The notes: generated by a model not told the origin, from the letters alone. A DNA stretch of 64,000 nt from Polytrichum commune (GCA_950295325.1 OX485807.1:52234440-52298439); one strand, 5' to 3'. Shown: positions 33,125-45,150, counted from the stretch's first letter. Translations and numbers: made by a program.

Positions 33125-35249
33125 CTCCGTGATTTGCGGCGCCATAATAGGACCCTTGCACCAGGAACGATACCTGCCATAAACAAAAATCAATCATACT
33201 AAGTGCAATCCACATTAAAATTGGCTCCACTAATGGGTTTAGGGTTTGGAATTTAGTGTTTGGGATATAAAAAGTCCATTGCAATAAGATCTGTACCTGC
33301 ACGAAATAAACATCCAGCACGCTACAATGGTCCAAGCAGCGCAATCCACATCTGAGATGCAAAAAGAGTCCCTTGGTTGGGGGATGTCACCTTAAGTACT
33401 CATCGTTTTCCCTTGGATCCGTTTTCCAACATAGGATACTAGCCACCAACTACGTCCTATAAATAAAAACCTAACATTTATACATTCCGTGTGCCAGCCT
33501 TATAATGGAATGTGTATTCATAGTAGACAACATGCATAGACCATGAGTCCACATAATGACAAAGCAAAAGGCATCTACATATTTATGGTGGACAACAAAG
33601 AAAATTGGCTAATAATATATGAGCATTGAACATTGTTGAGGGGGGTTTTAATATTGAAGTACCTAATATTGAAAGGTCATTGTAGAATTAGTAGACAGAA
33701 AATTATAGTATCGTGTAAAAAATTAACCACAACAACAACAATAGTACATGGAGAATAAAAATACATGTCATTCAAAATTAAACTAGCATCTATTTTATTG
33801 TTTTGCATACGATGTAATGATATTCACTCCAATATCATGTTATCTCCTCTCATCTCGCATTTAATATCGTAATTACATTGGCCACCACCCTACCATCCAA
33901 CCCGTTTAATTTACCCACCTTTACACACATATATATTATTGTATTAATACATACACAAACTTTGAGCACCTAGAGGCCATGAAAGTAGCACATCTATTGT
34001 CATAGATACTATGGGTTGCATTAAAATCAATATTGTCAATTACCTTTCTTAACCTTAGGGCCCCCTTCAATACATCAACATTTATTTCAAAAAAACTAAT
34101 ACTAGCCTTCTTCATGTACTATACGTGAGAAAAAAACCAATTTTTGTACCCCATGTACATTATCTACAGTAATGACTCAAACAATAGCAATTGTTGTTCC
34201 AAGTACCATTATGAGCCCAACAAAGCATAATGGAAAGAAGGGGAGGGTAGGGTATCCAAATATTATTAAGGCAAGCAATATTAAGTGGGTGACAGAAGAG
34301 GGATACTCTCATTAGTTCATACGTGGTACCCTAAACCCTAAACCCTATAATCGCCCAACCCTAAACAAACACGAGGACATAGTGCAAGCATGGTTAACTG
34401 AATAACTCCCAATACATGTCAAGGCTTAAGTGGAAGTAATTCAAAACTAATATATGACTACCTTTAAATTTTGTAAAATAAAACCATAAACATTTCAAAA
34501 GTGAAGCAAATTTATGGGTAACCTTACCTTTCATTTTTTTAAATCTTTCTTTGGCTGGGTAAAATCTACCCCTTAGAGGCAAGTACAAGATTTGGCTGAT
34601 ACTTGTTATCCTTTTATGTGAGCTTAACATAGCATTATTCAAATCCATAACAATGTTTTGTGGGATTGATAGTATTTTATAAAATATTCCTTTATATTCC
34701 CATATTAAGAGTGAATGTGGGAATATCAAGGAATGTTTTGTGGGATACTATGAATCCCAGAAAACAATCATGTTATGGACCTGAATAATGTTATGAATGG
34801 AAAAATCCACCTACATTGTTAATATGATGTCGTTGTTAAATTGTCCAAACATTACATCACATAGATGGATTTATGTTGTAAGCCATATTTTACCATTTGC
34901 TTTAAACCTTTACTTTTGATTAAAGGTTTTCAAGATCATATATTGGTATTCTATAATCGAGTACTTAACACAACTTACCACTGAAACAAAAACTCCAGTA
35001 TAAATAAGTTTGCTACTACTTATAAGCGATAATACAAGCTCAGGTCGCGGTGTGGAAAGATTGGATGAATCCCGAAGGTTGTGTAATGTGCAAGAGGGAT
35101 GTAAATTCAACACATACCCATTCGTTTTGTTTTAATACAAGCTTAGACCTATGTGTGGAGGGACAGAATTAATCCGTAATGTTGTTTAAGATATTATAAA
35201 CATATGAATTCAACCCATATCTCGATGTTTTGGTTTTGTTAATTGCGTT
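33125..35249. other. Outer element centre, no gene recognised
   Basis: AT-rich. It holds a complementary telomere-type run (CCCTAAA units, 34328-34346). No frame shows a domain. Confidence 0.5.
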
Positions 35250-35495
35250 TCAACTATGCTTAAATTTAAATATCATGCATAATGATACTCGCATCAAAGC
35301 ATCCAAAGTGTCCAACTTCAATGAAGTTTGCAAGTGGCTCTTGATAGTATAATTTAGGTTTGAAAATCCCCTTTCACAACTTATTGCGATAATTGAAGGA
35401 TTCACAAGTATGACATGGCAAAGTTTCATGAGAATTTGTGGCCAATTGGTATATTGTCCCAATTGCATTTGAATCCCACCTTTGAGAAGAAACAA
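35250..35495 (-). pseudogene. hAT transposase C-terminal dimerisation fragment
   Basis: An 81-codon minus-strand frame contains ISCERGFSNLNYTIKS followed by SLKLDTLDALMRVSL. The pattern ERGFS.(x)n.R/K..L..DTLDALMRV is characteristic of the C-terminal hAT dimerisation region in ZNF862/KIAA1586-like transposases. No catalytic part is present. It is a remnant lodged in the outer element's centre. Confidence 0.6.
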
Positions 35496-36289
35496 ATCTT
35501 ATACTGAAGTTAATCAACAAGAAATATATAGTCCCCTCCATACATGCTACACTACAAATGGTATTTAGTTTCTCTCATTGTTTGGAGTTACAAAATGCTT
35601 TCTTTTATTATTATTTAAGGGTTTTAATTGTTGACAATGACATAATATACAATGAATAGTTATAGCATTCCAAATAATTAAATATTAAGCGATACTACTT
35701 ACAATATTTACTGTACTAGTAATTTAAAGCCCGCTTACGCTTATTTCAATACTTTTACGTTTCCTAAAATAATGAATACTTTATGGAGCTCGTATGATTA
35801 TTTCACTCATTATCAAAAGTGAAGATTCTCATGTTCATGAAATGGTCATATAGGTCCCTGCAATTATGTTGACTATTGAACCTAGATGGTTATCATACTT
35901 TGAGCATTGAAATTCAATATTTTTTGGTTTGCAAGTGTTTTTGGTATCCGTTCTTGGAGTCAAACCACAGACCACTCAAACGAATAATGTTGGTCCTATT
36001 TGCCAAAGCTACAAATGAGATGTCTCATTTTATATTTAGAGATGGATTTAGTGTGACTTTAACTTGCCTTAGCATAAACATAAGATGTTATTATGACATA
36101 TGATAATAACATCAACGAACTAAGTATAAATCACACAAATAGACTGGTTTATTGAGAAAGATGAGTCTATACCACTTGTTGTACCAGTAGGGTTATGCCA
36201 CGTAAGGGTTTAAGGTGGCATTTGGACGCGGGGTTGATGCGACGTTTGGGGTCGGGACACTTGGAGACCCTCTTTTGTTTTAGGGTTTC

Positions 36290-36620
36290 AAAGTGCACCA
36301 GCTCCTCTTGGCCCTCCTCTTCGCGTTTTTGTTTCGTGCTCTTGTTGCTCTTCGGCCTCTTGTTGCTCTTCGTGCTCTTGTTGCTTTTTTTTTGCTACTA
36401 TCTTGCTTCTCTTCACACATTGCTCTTCGTGCTCTTGCTGCTCTTCTCTTAGTTCTCTTACCTCCTACTTCTCTTACTGCTCTTCATGCTCTTGCTGCTC
36501 TTCTCTTCCTTCTCTTCCTTCTCTTACTTCTCTTCCTTTTCTTGCTGCTCTTCCTTCCCATTATTGTTGCTCCCATTCTTGCTGCTCTTCTCATTCTTGT
36601 TGCAAAACCCATTCTTGCTG
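36290..36620 (+). repeat. TCTTGCTGCTC / TTCTCTT low-complexity tract
   Basis: Pyrimidine-rich imperfect repeats of GCTCTTGTTGCTCTTCG and TTCTCTTACTTCTC. Overlapping frames give Leu- or Ser-rich artefacts. It could be leader DNA for the rightward cargo gene, mirroring the purine-rich tract near 23.9 kb in the inner element. Confidence 0.6.
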
Positions 36621-37414
36621 GTCAATTGCGGAGGCTCCTCAGAGCGTGAGTAAGTTTCTTGCGTGCTGGTGCCCATTAGGATGCTCTAGGAATACTTTCA
36701 GTTGTTGCAAGGTTTTAGGGTTGGAGTAGTTTTTTCCCCCTTTCATCTTGAAGCATGTGTTTTTGACAATTCAAAATGAGTAGCTTCAATCTGTAGTTCA
36801 TTGTTTTTTTGCATACAAATCAATAGTTCCCTTTCACTTGTGGTGCATGGTCGGTGTTAGTGTTTCAATCTGATTTATGAGCAACTTGTTGTAGATTGTA
36901 TTGGAGTAGTTCTAAATGTTGTTCTTCCATAGATGATTTCCTTAGAGAGCATTGAAAGAGTATGCAACAACAGTTTCATTGAATCATGCATGTGTACATT
37001 GAATTACTAGAGGTTTCTACCCTGAATTATATTGTAAATTTGCAGTTGGTCCTAGCTGCAGGACCAGGACGAGGAAGAGTTGTGGTTTAGGAGCAAACAT
37101 TCTACAAAGGTAAGAATTTCTATAACATTGCAATTGCATTTTGTATGATTGCACTTTTTGGTTGTTGTGGTTTAGGGCTTAAGGTTAGCTTGAAAACATA
37201 TGAGCTGCAACAACACTGAGAGCAAGTGAGATTCCAATTTCAATACTTTCTGAATTCGTTTGGTACTTTTGATTGCAGAGTCTGGTATTGCAATGCAGAG
37301 CCATATTGCATTCGGATTTGCTGATCAAAACCATATTGGAAGACAAGGCAAGCTTCCGAAAAATACAGAACAACCCCAAATATTTAAATTTAGAATAATA
37401 ATAAATTCCCTAAA

Positions 37415-38191
37415 GTTTACGGACGCGCGTCCATAAATTTTAGGGACATTTGTGCGAGTGAGAAACAAGACACTCACACAATGTGTGCAGAGGTTACGGA
37501 CGCGCGTTTGTAACTTCCAGAGATTTAAGTAGGATGAACTTCTCCAGCATAAAATATTTGCAAAGTTTACGGACGCGCGTCCGTAAACTAGGCAAAACAA
37601 AGTGAAAATCCATTATATAATATATGTGCAGAGGTTACGGACGCGCGTCCGTAATTTCTAGAGATGAAAATTCACCTTCTTAATATATTAAAAAGTTTAC
37701 AAACGCGCGTCCGTAAACTAGGGGAAGCAAATATAAGAAAGAAAATCCTTTTCTAAGAAAGCATATCCTTTTCTAAGAAATCAGATCTTTTTTCTAAGAA
37801 AGCAGATCCTTTTCTAAGAAAGCACATCCCATTTTAAGAAAGCACATCCCTTTCTAAGAAAGCACATCCCTTCTATCATACCAAATCCCTTTCTATCATA
37901 TATGTGCAGAGCTTACGGACGCGCGTCCGTAACTTCTAGAGATATTATATACAAATATGAAATATTTACAAAGTTTACGGACGCTCGTCCGTAACCTATG
38001 CATATATAAGTAAGCAAATCATTTTCTATCTTATATGTGCAGGAGTTACAGACGCGCGTCCATAACCTCTTCAGATATTTGAGTATATAGTATACGCGCT
38101 ATGCGTATTCACTACAACTGGATGTTTTCATTTGGATATACAATATCTAAATGACAGAATACACAATCTTTACAAACGCGCGTTCGTATAT
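37415..38191. repeat. Outer palindromes, cargo-side group (about nine copies)
   Basis: Copies at about 37415, 37492, 37565, 37633, 37695, 37911, 37973, 38045 and 38170. Two contexts alternate: AAAGTTTACGG...GTAAACTAGG, and TATGTGCAGAGGTTACGG...GTAACTTCTAGAGAT. The latter places a GCAG acceptor-like sequence before each palindrome. The group lies just upstream of the outer large cargo gene, as the 23034-23214 array does in the inner element. Confidence 0.85.
37738..37880 (+). repeat. 20-bp tandem repeat (TTTCTAAGAAAGCACATCCC)
   Basis: About seven imperfect units of roughly 20 bp between two palindromes. No coding content. Confidence 0.8.
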
Positions 38192-39557
38192 TAGGATCTG
38201 TATCCATTGACCACAATACTAACTTGTTGTCTATCTTATTTTTGCAGAGGGCATCTAAAAAAAGATCCGCAAATGAGATGTTCGCAGATGCTCTCATTCT
38301 TCCGCTGCCAGAAGATATAAAAGACATCAGCCCCAACGACCACTACAAGCCACAAGATGACATTGTAGATAATGGGACAATACTAGTAGAGAAGGACGAA
38401 AAAAAGATATTTGTGCTTAGATTTGCCTACCAAATTAAGATGGACATAGATGATGCGGAGAAGTGGCTAAAACTTAAATCGTGGACAGTAGAGTGTGCAG
38501 TGGCCCAAGGGGATTATGTAGTAGTTGACCTTGAGAAGAAAGAAGATCGAGTCACATTCATTTTGCAAGAATCTTACCATCCCTTTAACAAAAATGAGTG
38601 TGAAAATGGTAGTCCCGATGCGGCTTGCTTCAATCTCCAGACGGAGTTCCAAGACTATGCATGCAATGCACCTTGGACGGGTAAGCGGCTTGGACGACTC
38701 TTGAACAATGTTACAAAAATGAATGGGGCCTTGCTAGAGGCCAGAAAGGGGAAGGAGAAGAAGAAACAAATCGTTCCTGAACGGCCCAAGCGTGTCCCTA
38801 AACTTGTGCCGGAATCCTCGAGGCCCTCGCAGAGTGGTGCATCAAGAGGGAGCAGACATGCGAGTAAACGTTCTCACTCGCAGATGGAGTCATCAAGGCT
38901 AACAGAGGGCCCGGATGTCAGTTCAACACTCACTGTCGCTCCTCTCCTTAAAAAAGGTCAACGTCCTAACGCCGAACTCTCCACAAAGATATTCCAAGAG
39001 TTCGATGAGAAGACAAAGGGTTGCTGGCCGCTTGGCAGGTATTTCACTTTCGACGTAGACGTCTACAAATGCCACAAGGGCACCGAAAGTATGAATACCA
39101 GAGCAAAAGAAGAGAGCGGAGTATAGTGGCAAATAAACAACATCATGAACAACCCCAAATTTGACAGGCAGACGATTTGCGTCACACCAAAGGATCCTAT
39201 CGTTGAAGTGAACGAAAAAAATTGGCCCATTCTCAAGAATGGAGAGTTCTACATAGTCGACGGCCAACATAGTGTGATGGCTGCAAAAGCTCTCCTTAAA
39301 GACGACGAGTGAAAAAACCCATTGAAAGAAACGATCCGATATTGGAAGGCATTCGTCCTGCATTCCAAGGACTCGAACCAACTCATAGCAATTTCTGCTT
39401 TCATGAACCAAGGGAATAAAGTGAGGCAGTTCGAGGCTTCATGGGCAGCCAACATCGTGGCTGGGAGGACCTTGTGGGTGGAGCACAAATGTCCCCCAAA
39501 AGAAAAAGACAATGCAGTCATGAAGAACCCTAAATGGCAGGTATGTCCTTCAAATAG

Positions 39558-39581
39558 ATTTACGGACGCACGTCTGTAAAT
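39558..39581. repeat. Outer palindrome in intron 1 of the large cargo gene
   Basis: ATTTACGGACG-CACGTCTGTAAAT with one mismatch between arms, inside intron 39541-39672. Confidence 0.8.
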
Positions 39582-41036
39582 CTGGCCCTTCTCGTCCCAT
39601 TGCTTCAAATATTTTAATTTAATCTGTCTTGATTTCAATGTTATGATTTCTTGCAATTCGTGCCTCTTGCAGACATTCAGCAATGTCATATGGACAAAGT
39701 TCTCGAGTATAGACATGAAGACAAGCGGCATGAAAACAATGCATGAATTGAAAGGCGAACTCAAGCTCATCACTGCAACAGAAAAGACGTGGTCAATATG
39801 GTTGCGACTCTTCGATGTCCACAACAACGGCGACCTTGTCAATCCAGATGCAGAGAACACCTACAAGAGCGACTCAAAGGTTAAGGTACCACCAATCCTG
39901 CGAGAGTTCTTTTGTCCCCTCCAAAGATTGATGGACTCGGAGCTGTACAGGGCAGCACAACATATTCTTCTAGAAACTCCTAGAAGGACTCTGCCCTATC
40001 CCAAAATCTTTCTGAAGTGGCCGAAGCATATGAAGCCATCCACATACCACATTAAGGAATGGTGCGATTACAGAAAGAAGAAGACCATGGCTGTAAGGGA
40101 GATTAGCAAATTGCTACCCACCCACAACCTCATTAATAGTAATGGTGAGATCGTGTGGGAGAATTGGAGGAAGCTGAAGGGTAAATACCACATCAATGGC
40201 CTCTCCATGCGAGCTTTGATAAGGGGGCATCATCCTTCCTTGCCCAACGATCCAGAAGGAACGAAAAGAAGGGATCCATCGACAAGAGGGAGGCAGGGTT
40301 GTACGTGAACTTTCTCGATAGGAAAAAAAAAGCGAAATTCGGAGGGTTTGCAAGATTTTGCACGGTCACAAAGGGCATGAAGTTCGGCACATGGGACACC
40401 CATGCTTCAAGAGCCTCTGTGAGAGATGACCCCCGGGGTTGCCCTTTCGCCATTTTTTATTTTCGTGCAATTCCCGGAACTTGGAAACAAGACGTTGCAG
40501 GATCACCCTTCTACGACCCCTTCTTTAAAGCCTTCAAGAGCTATTGCTCGCCTGCCGTCTTTAAGCCTCATGTGTGGTTATGGATTGTAGAGCACAAGAG
40601 GTCTACATCCATTGTCCATCTATACACATCAACGATGGACCTCAAATACGATCTGTACCACAACACCTACATCTCGGCGAAGACAGAAAGGATCACTGTT
40701 ATTCAAGAGGCAAGAGGGGTGAAGCAAGTGGGAGCTGTACAACTTTATTTCTTGACACGCAAATCCTCACCAACTGGGCAATTGCCTATTAAACCACACG
40801 AGGTGTTCAAGAAAGTCTACTCGTTGCCCCCACCACACCCCAAGGAGCTTGTGGAGGAGACAATGCAGGCCGTCTACCCGGCGTTCGAGCTCCGGATGGA
40901 CTTTTATATTGGAGTCTTGAAGGCTTTGACTGTCATGAGTGAGACAGTTTACAACGTCTTTGGAGGCACGAAGTTTGTTTATGCAGCATTGGTGAGTATT
41001 TGTTTGTCTTTCAACCCACGTATCTTTTGCATAGTT

Positions 41037-41159
41037 ATTTTACGGACGCGCGTCCATAAAATAACCCAGTATTAGGTGCACGGGAATTTTACGACCGTGC
41101 GTCCGTAAAATTGTCCCCCATCTTTTGAATGTTGATTTTACGAACGCGCGTCCGTAGAA
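41037..41159. repeat. Outer palindromes in intron 2 of the large cargo gene (three copies)
   Basis: At about 41037-41062, 41086-41110 and 41136-41159, each starting ATTTTACG and about 50 bp apart, inside intron 40992-41232. The arms differ from the upstream copies (ATTTTA instead of GTTTA), yet remain palindromic, so the pairing itself is kept. Confidence 0.85.
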
Positions 41160-42560
41160 TGTCTTGACATCTAGCCTCATGTATATGTCATCACCACAAT
41201 TGTTCCTATCTAATTTTCTTGTTATGGTGCAGATGCTTGGGTTGCAGGTGAATTCTTTTGTGGAGGATACCGACTACGATGACATCCATACTCACAAGGT
41301 TATTGCCTCCAAAATGGATATCCAGGACATCATGGACGTCCTTACACCCCATCCTGTGGTGTCTCTTGCTTCTAGAGAAGAGGCAATGCCCGGAATGGAG
41401 ACAGACCCTGAAGAGGACCAAGATCCCAGTTCCCCAAGAGCGCAGCCCTCCACACAGGAGCCTTTACACGGCCTTGTCCGCGACCCAATTAATCCAAGTG
41501 TTTTCCTGCTGGGCACAGATGACACGGATGCACAGGAGACACACGTGAACTTCACTCCAATTAGGGTCCATCATAACCCTGTTCTCTTACCTTTTGGGAC
41601 TTCCACCTCTCGAGTTGGGTTTCCTTCAACTGCGGGTCCATCTTGTGCTGTAGGTGTTATTGCGGAGAAGGATGTGGACCTTGCGGCAGAAGGCGGATGC
41701 ACCGCTTCATCTCGAGGGGGGTCTCAACATTCAGATCTACCCCCTATGGAGGGGAGGGATGTGCTGGAGTTGATATTGAGGCCTGATATCTCTCTATATC
41801 ATGAGAGTCGACGAAAGAGGAACAAGACGCCATACAATGAATACCCTGAAGGCGCGGTCTTGGAGCTCTCCGATGAAGACGAGGATGAGATTAGGATTCA
41901 CAATGCCATCTCTGCCTTGCCTACCGAACCTGGCAAGGTGAAGAAAGAGCCGATGTCAGTGTCCGAATTGGACGAGAAGATGGAGAAGCGAATGAAGGAA
42001 GAGCTTGACCAACGGCTTCGAGAAGCTAACAAGGAGCACGCCAAAAAGATGGCCGCCATCCAAGCTGAGATGGAGCAAGCTAGGTTGGAGTCTACTCGAA
42101 GGCACGCTGATCTCATGGCTCAAAATCAGCAGTTCTTGGCCCAGAGCCAACAATTCATGAGCTTGATGCAGAGCTTGCAAGCAAGGCCCCAAGTTGTATA
42201 TGCAGCTCCCGAGGCCGGCATGTCGATGCCCACCACTCTCATGCGGCCTCCATCTAGTAGTCATGCAGTTTATATACCCGAGCATGCTTATCTAGCTCCC
42301 ACGTTGATTGTCCTGCCCTCTCCCATTGTTGTCGCCACTCCAGAGCCCTCCTCTCTTCCAACAGGAGTGGAGGAGATACCGGCACGTGACACGGCGGGTG
42401 CCGCCGAGAGAGATGTCAATGAAGGCAACGCCCCCATCGGCGATGAAGATGTACATATGCGGGGCAGCCAAGACTCCACAGATGAGGATCAGCCTTACAT
42501 GGATACTCAAGGGTCGCAAGCGGCTGGAGACACTTTGTTGGTGGTCGAAGATTTGGACAA

Positions 42561-42695
42561 TTTTGCGGACGCGCGTCCGGATCCTGTGCCCATGACGGGG
42601 CCAGGTGAGGGAGGCACTGCTGGCGCGGACCTCGCCCCTGAAGAGGTAATCAACCTTTGAGCATGCCTCCCACGTTACGGACGCGCATCCGTATC
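42561..42695. repeat. Outer palindromes at the 3' end of the large cargo gene
   Basis: TTTTGCGGACGCGCGTCCGGAT-like copy at 42561-42582 inside the last coding exon, and GTTACGGACGCGCATCCGTATC at 42674-42695 just after the stop. These match the placing of the inner copies at 17578 and 17187. Confidence 0.8.
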
Positions 42696-43044
42696 TTCCT
42701 TGTCTGCCTCCTTCGTGGCATGTGTATATTATCAAGTTCAATCCTCGACTTCGCCCGGCGGGTGGATACAATTTTGTTAGCATAGATTCCATTAACTTCA
42801 ACACAGATTTTTTTTGTGACAATGTATATTATTCACCAAATGTGTATCACCAATTACATTAATACCAATTTTTTGAGCTGGATGGTTCGGTACCTATGAA
42901 TAGTTTGGTAGGATATTTCGTTGTTGAGTTTATCCATGCTTGTCAATTGGTTTACTTGAGTAGTACCATTTACCTAGATAGAATGTTCCATCACAGGGTC
43001 CATCGGAGATATGTTGCAACCCCGCGGGAAGACCAAGTGCGCCC

Positions 43045-43768
43045 ATGAGGAAACCATTCATAATATTTGACCTTAATGGGGTGCTTTGTCATTCCAATCA
43101 TATCTCGCATAGTGCATCCAAGGGGCCCTTCCGTACGTAGTCCACAAGACATGGATTACGGCGGACAGTTCGATACTCTCATAAATAAGAAGGTTGTACG
43201 TGCCCGCCCCGGCTTGAGGAGCTTCCTTCGTGAGGTCCTTGGCTTCGCACATGTCATCATCTGGAGCTCTATGCTCATGGACAACACGAAGGCCATCGTC
43301 GGTTTCCTTTTCCGAGAACTCGCAATGCCATGCTTGCTTCTCGGTCAAGAACACTGCGATGACCTCTATGACCGTAGTGGCAAGATTGTACCCAAGGTTG
43401 GAGGAGGTCGTGGACCTCAATTCTTAAAGGTCTTGAGGAAGAACCTCTGGGTGGGCGTCCCTATGTTAGAGGGGGTTTCCCACGGTTGTTGGCCCACCCC
43501 GGATAACACACTCCTCATTGACGACAGCCCGGCAAAGAGTATTCTCAATCCCCCGGGCAATTGCATATTCCCGGATCCTTGGGAAAGCGATAGGAATGAC
43601 AACTTTCTAGGGAGTGAACTAGGGCCCTACATTAGGAGGCTTGCCTATCACCCCGGAAGTGTCCCGGAGTTTGTGCTCTCGAACCCTATTGGCAATAGGC
43701 CTCTAGGCCCACGAGATGAGGAATTTAGGAGGTTGTACGGCTACGCTAGATTCAATAAATTAATATGA
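43045..43768 (+). pseudogene. Outer FCP1/NIF-like HAD protein, frameshifted
   Basis: ATG at 43045 gives MRKPFIIFDLNGVLCHSNH in one frame, which stops at 43138. The homologous continuation (RPGLRSFLREVLGFAHVIIWSSM, then NTLLIDDSPAKSIL and the C-terminal YARFNKLI) is in the next frame from about 43120 on. So there is one frameshift near 43100-43150. Motif I is DxN here as in the inner copy. The C-terminal phrase (Y.Y/HAK/RFNKLI) is shared with the inner protein. Confidence 0.75.
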
Positions 43769-43860
43769 AAACTTTGACAATTTTGGGTTTGTACTTTGAC
43801 TCTCCATGTAAATATCTAACATTTCTCCCCTTATTTTTGTAATATATTCTTGTGTCTTAG

Positions 43861-44759
43861 TTGCCTCACCAAGCACCCCAAAGTGTCGTCAATGGCATGT
43901 GTGCATCACGGTCAGGCCACACATCCCCTTCCCTTGGTATGAGCGACGTTGCAATGCCTTCACTATTCCAATTTTCGGCCGTCGATGCTGCCTCTGCTGT
44001 TGATTACTCCAAAGACTCCAGGTTTGAAGACGGAGTCGTGGATAGCCCTCCTGCAAAGGTTGCAAAACTCAATTACGCTCCATCTCCATCTCCCCTCCGC
44101 AGTGAGAAGCATGTCCGAAACCCACGGTCGACCAGACGCCTTTGCATGGATGAACCCCAAATTGATGTACCGGCGTTTGCAAACGTCCCTCTCGGGCTTG
44201 TATCTATACCCCTCGATGTCCCAGAAGCTCTAACCAGCGCCCCGAAGGCGAAGGTGCCCAACTATTGGCATTCTCAAGTTTTTCCTTGATGATTTCCATG
44301 TATTAGTGCATTTCAGCTTCTTGGGTTTTTCGGACTTCCATCCGTAACTTGTAACCACTTATACTAACCCACTTCATTATATATATTTATGGTCATTGTT
44401 CAGACCCCAATGTACACGAATGTGGGCCGGGCATCCTCGACTTCGTCATTGGATAGACGAACACTGAAGACAACTTCTTGCGAGTCTGATCGTTGTTTGG
44501 CCCTACGGAAGAGTGCAAGACATTCGGTTTCCCAAACGCATTCTTATTCCACTCACAATACCACAACCCACAAATCGGTAGCGGTTCAGCAAATATGGGA
44601 AATGGCACATATTCGGGATCAGTCAATAAACAAGGTTACAGCCGCGGAGCCGAGATCTTTAGAGCAATGGATGCCATTAAAGCAAAAGAAAAAAAAACGG
44701 CCGCAAAGGCTAAGGCAAAAATACAAGTAGTGAGTCGTATTCACAATCCAAACGTATAG
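43861..44759 (+). pseudogene. Outer copy of the small basic cargo gene
   Basis: Exon 1 follows an acceptor (GTCTTAG at 43854-43860) and runs to a donor (GTGCCC) near 44249, with the shared YSKD, VVDSPPAK and YAPSPSPLR phrases. Exon 2 starts after GTTCAG at about 44402; its conserved GYSRGAEIFRAMDAIKAKE is in a different frame from its start, indicating a frameshift near 44500. It is probably non-functional. Confidence 0.6.
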
Positions 44760-45040
44760 GCTATTATTAACATACATTTAGTAGTGGGATTGTATTTCTA
44801 GGACTTTGGCTTAATATTGGATATTCCACATGTATTTTGTACTTCAACCCTACTCAATAAATATGATATCGATTTTGTATATGCAAATATTTTCATATAT
44901 CTCGTTTTCTTATTTACATCTGTGTAGTGCCATGCATTTGAGTCTCATATCTGAATCCTAAATTGGGAACATAGCATCTTTGTATTGTTTTCCTTCCTAC
45001 AATTGTGAAAGCCACGTCCTTAAATAATCTCAAAATCAAC
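44760..45040. other. Outer element right subterminal region
   Basis: AT-rich non-coding stretch between the last cargo gene and the duplicated right end. No palindrome seen. Confidence 0.5.
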
Positions 45041-45146
45041 AAAAAGTCTCCAATTAACGAATATAGTGTTTAGTCCAATTTTGAAAAGTGCATCCTTCAA
45101 TAGTCTCATAATCAACAAAAAGTCTCCAATTACCGAATATAGTGTT
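45041..45146. repeat. Duplicated right terminus of the outer element
   Basis: Two TIR copies, ending at 45070 and 45146, sit 76 bp apart, each preceded by ATCAACAAAAAGTCTCC. Only the outermost is followed by GTAG, which matches the left target duplication, so the inner copy is a tandem duplication of the end. Confidence 0.75.
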
Positions 45147-45150
45147 GTAG
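45147..45150. other. Target site duplication GTAG, right copy (outer element)
   Basis: Matches 10833-10836. Confidence 0.75.

Larger units (their letters stand above)
38248..42660 (+). pseudogene. Outer ParB-like / DNA-methyltransferase-like protein, decayed
   Basis: Exons: 38248-39540, intron 39541-39672; 39673-40991, intron 40992-41232; 41233-42660. Intron positions match the inner gene exactly. Right after the first acceptor the inner copy has ATG; here it is AGG, so the start codon is lost. Further lesions: TAG at 39124, TGA about 39310, and a frameshift near 40250-40300. Motifs: YIVDGQHSVMAAK (DGQHS 39259-39273); HVWLWIVEHKRSTSIV; VYNVFGGTKFVYAAL (40950-40991), then MLGLQVNSFVEDTD across intron 2. 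Exon 3 adds an acidic stretch ELSDEDEDE, a long coiled coil (KMEKRMKEELDQRLREANKE, about 41960-42180) and a Pro-rich tail. The outer palindrome sits in coding sequence at 42561-42582, read as FADARPDP. Similarity to the inner copy is moderate but continuous. Confidence 0.65.
10837..45146. mobile_element. Outer giant TIR transposon (older copy), split by the inner one
   Basis: Bounded by about 28-bp inverted repeats: 10837-10864 starts AACACTATATTCGTTA and 45119-45146 is its complement with one mismatch. The 4-bp duplication is GTAG. Total length is 34,310 bp; without the nested inner element and one TSD it is about 16.9 kb. Order: left TIR, transposase gene on minus (11494-14425), nested inner element, palindrome-rich centre (31929-38200), then on plus the ParB/methyltransferase-like gene, the HAD gene and the small basic gene, then right TIR. 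All the genes I examined carry disabling lesions. The superfamily is not certain: the ends resemble CACTA (CACTA..TAGTG inside AA/TT), but a 4-bp duplication is unlike CACTA and is shared with groups such as Sola or Ginger. Confidence 0.8.

Noticed and set aside
36195-36729. Leu-, Ser- and Cys-rich open frames
   Set aside because: Low-complexity pyrimidine tract read in different frames; no composition typical of a real protein.
10837-45070. Outer element ending at the inner right TIR copy (45070)
   Set aside because: The four bases after 45070 are TAGT, which do not match the left GTAG at equal length, whereas those after 45146 match exactly.
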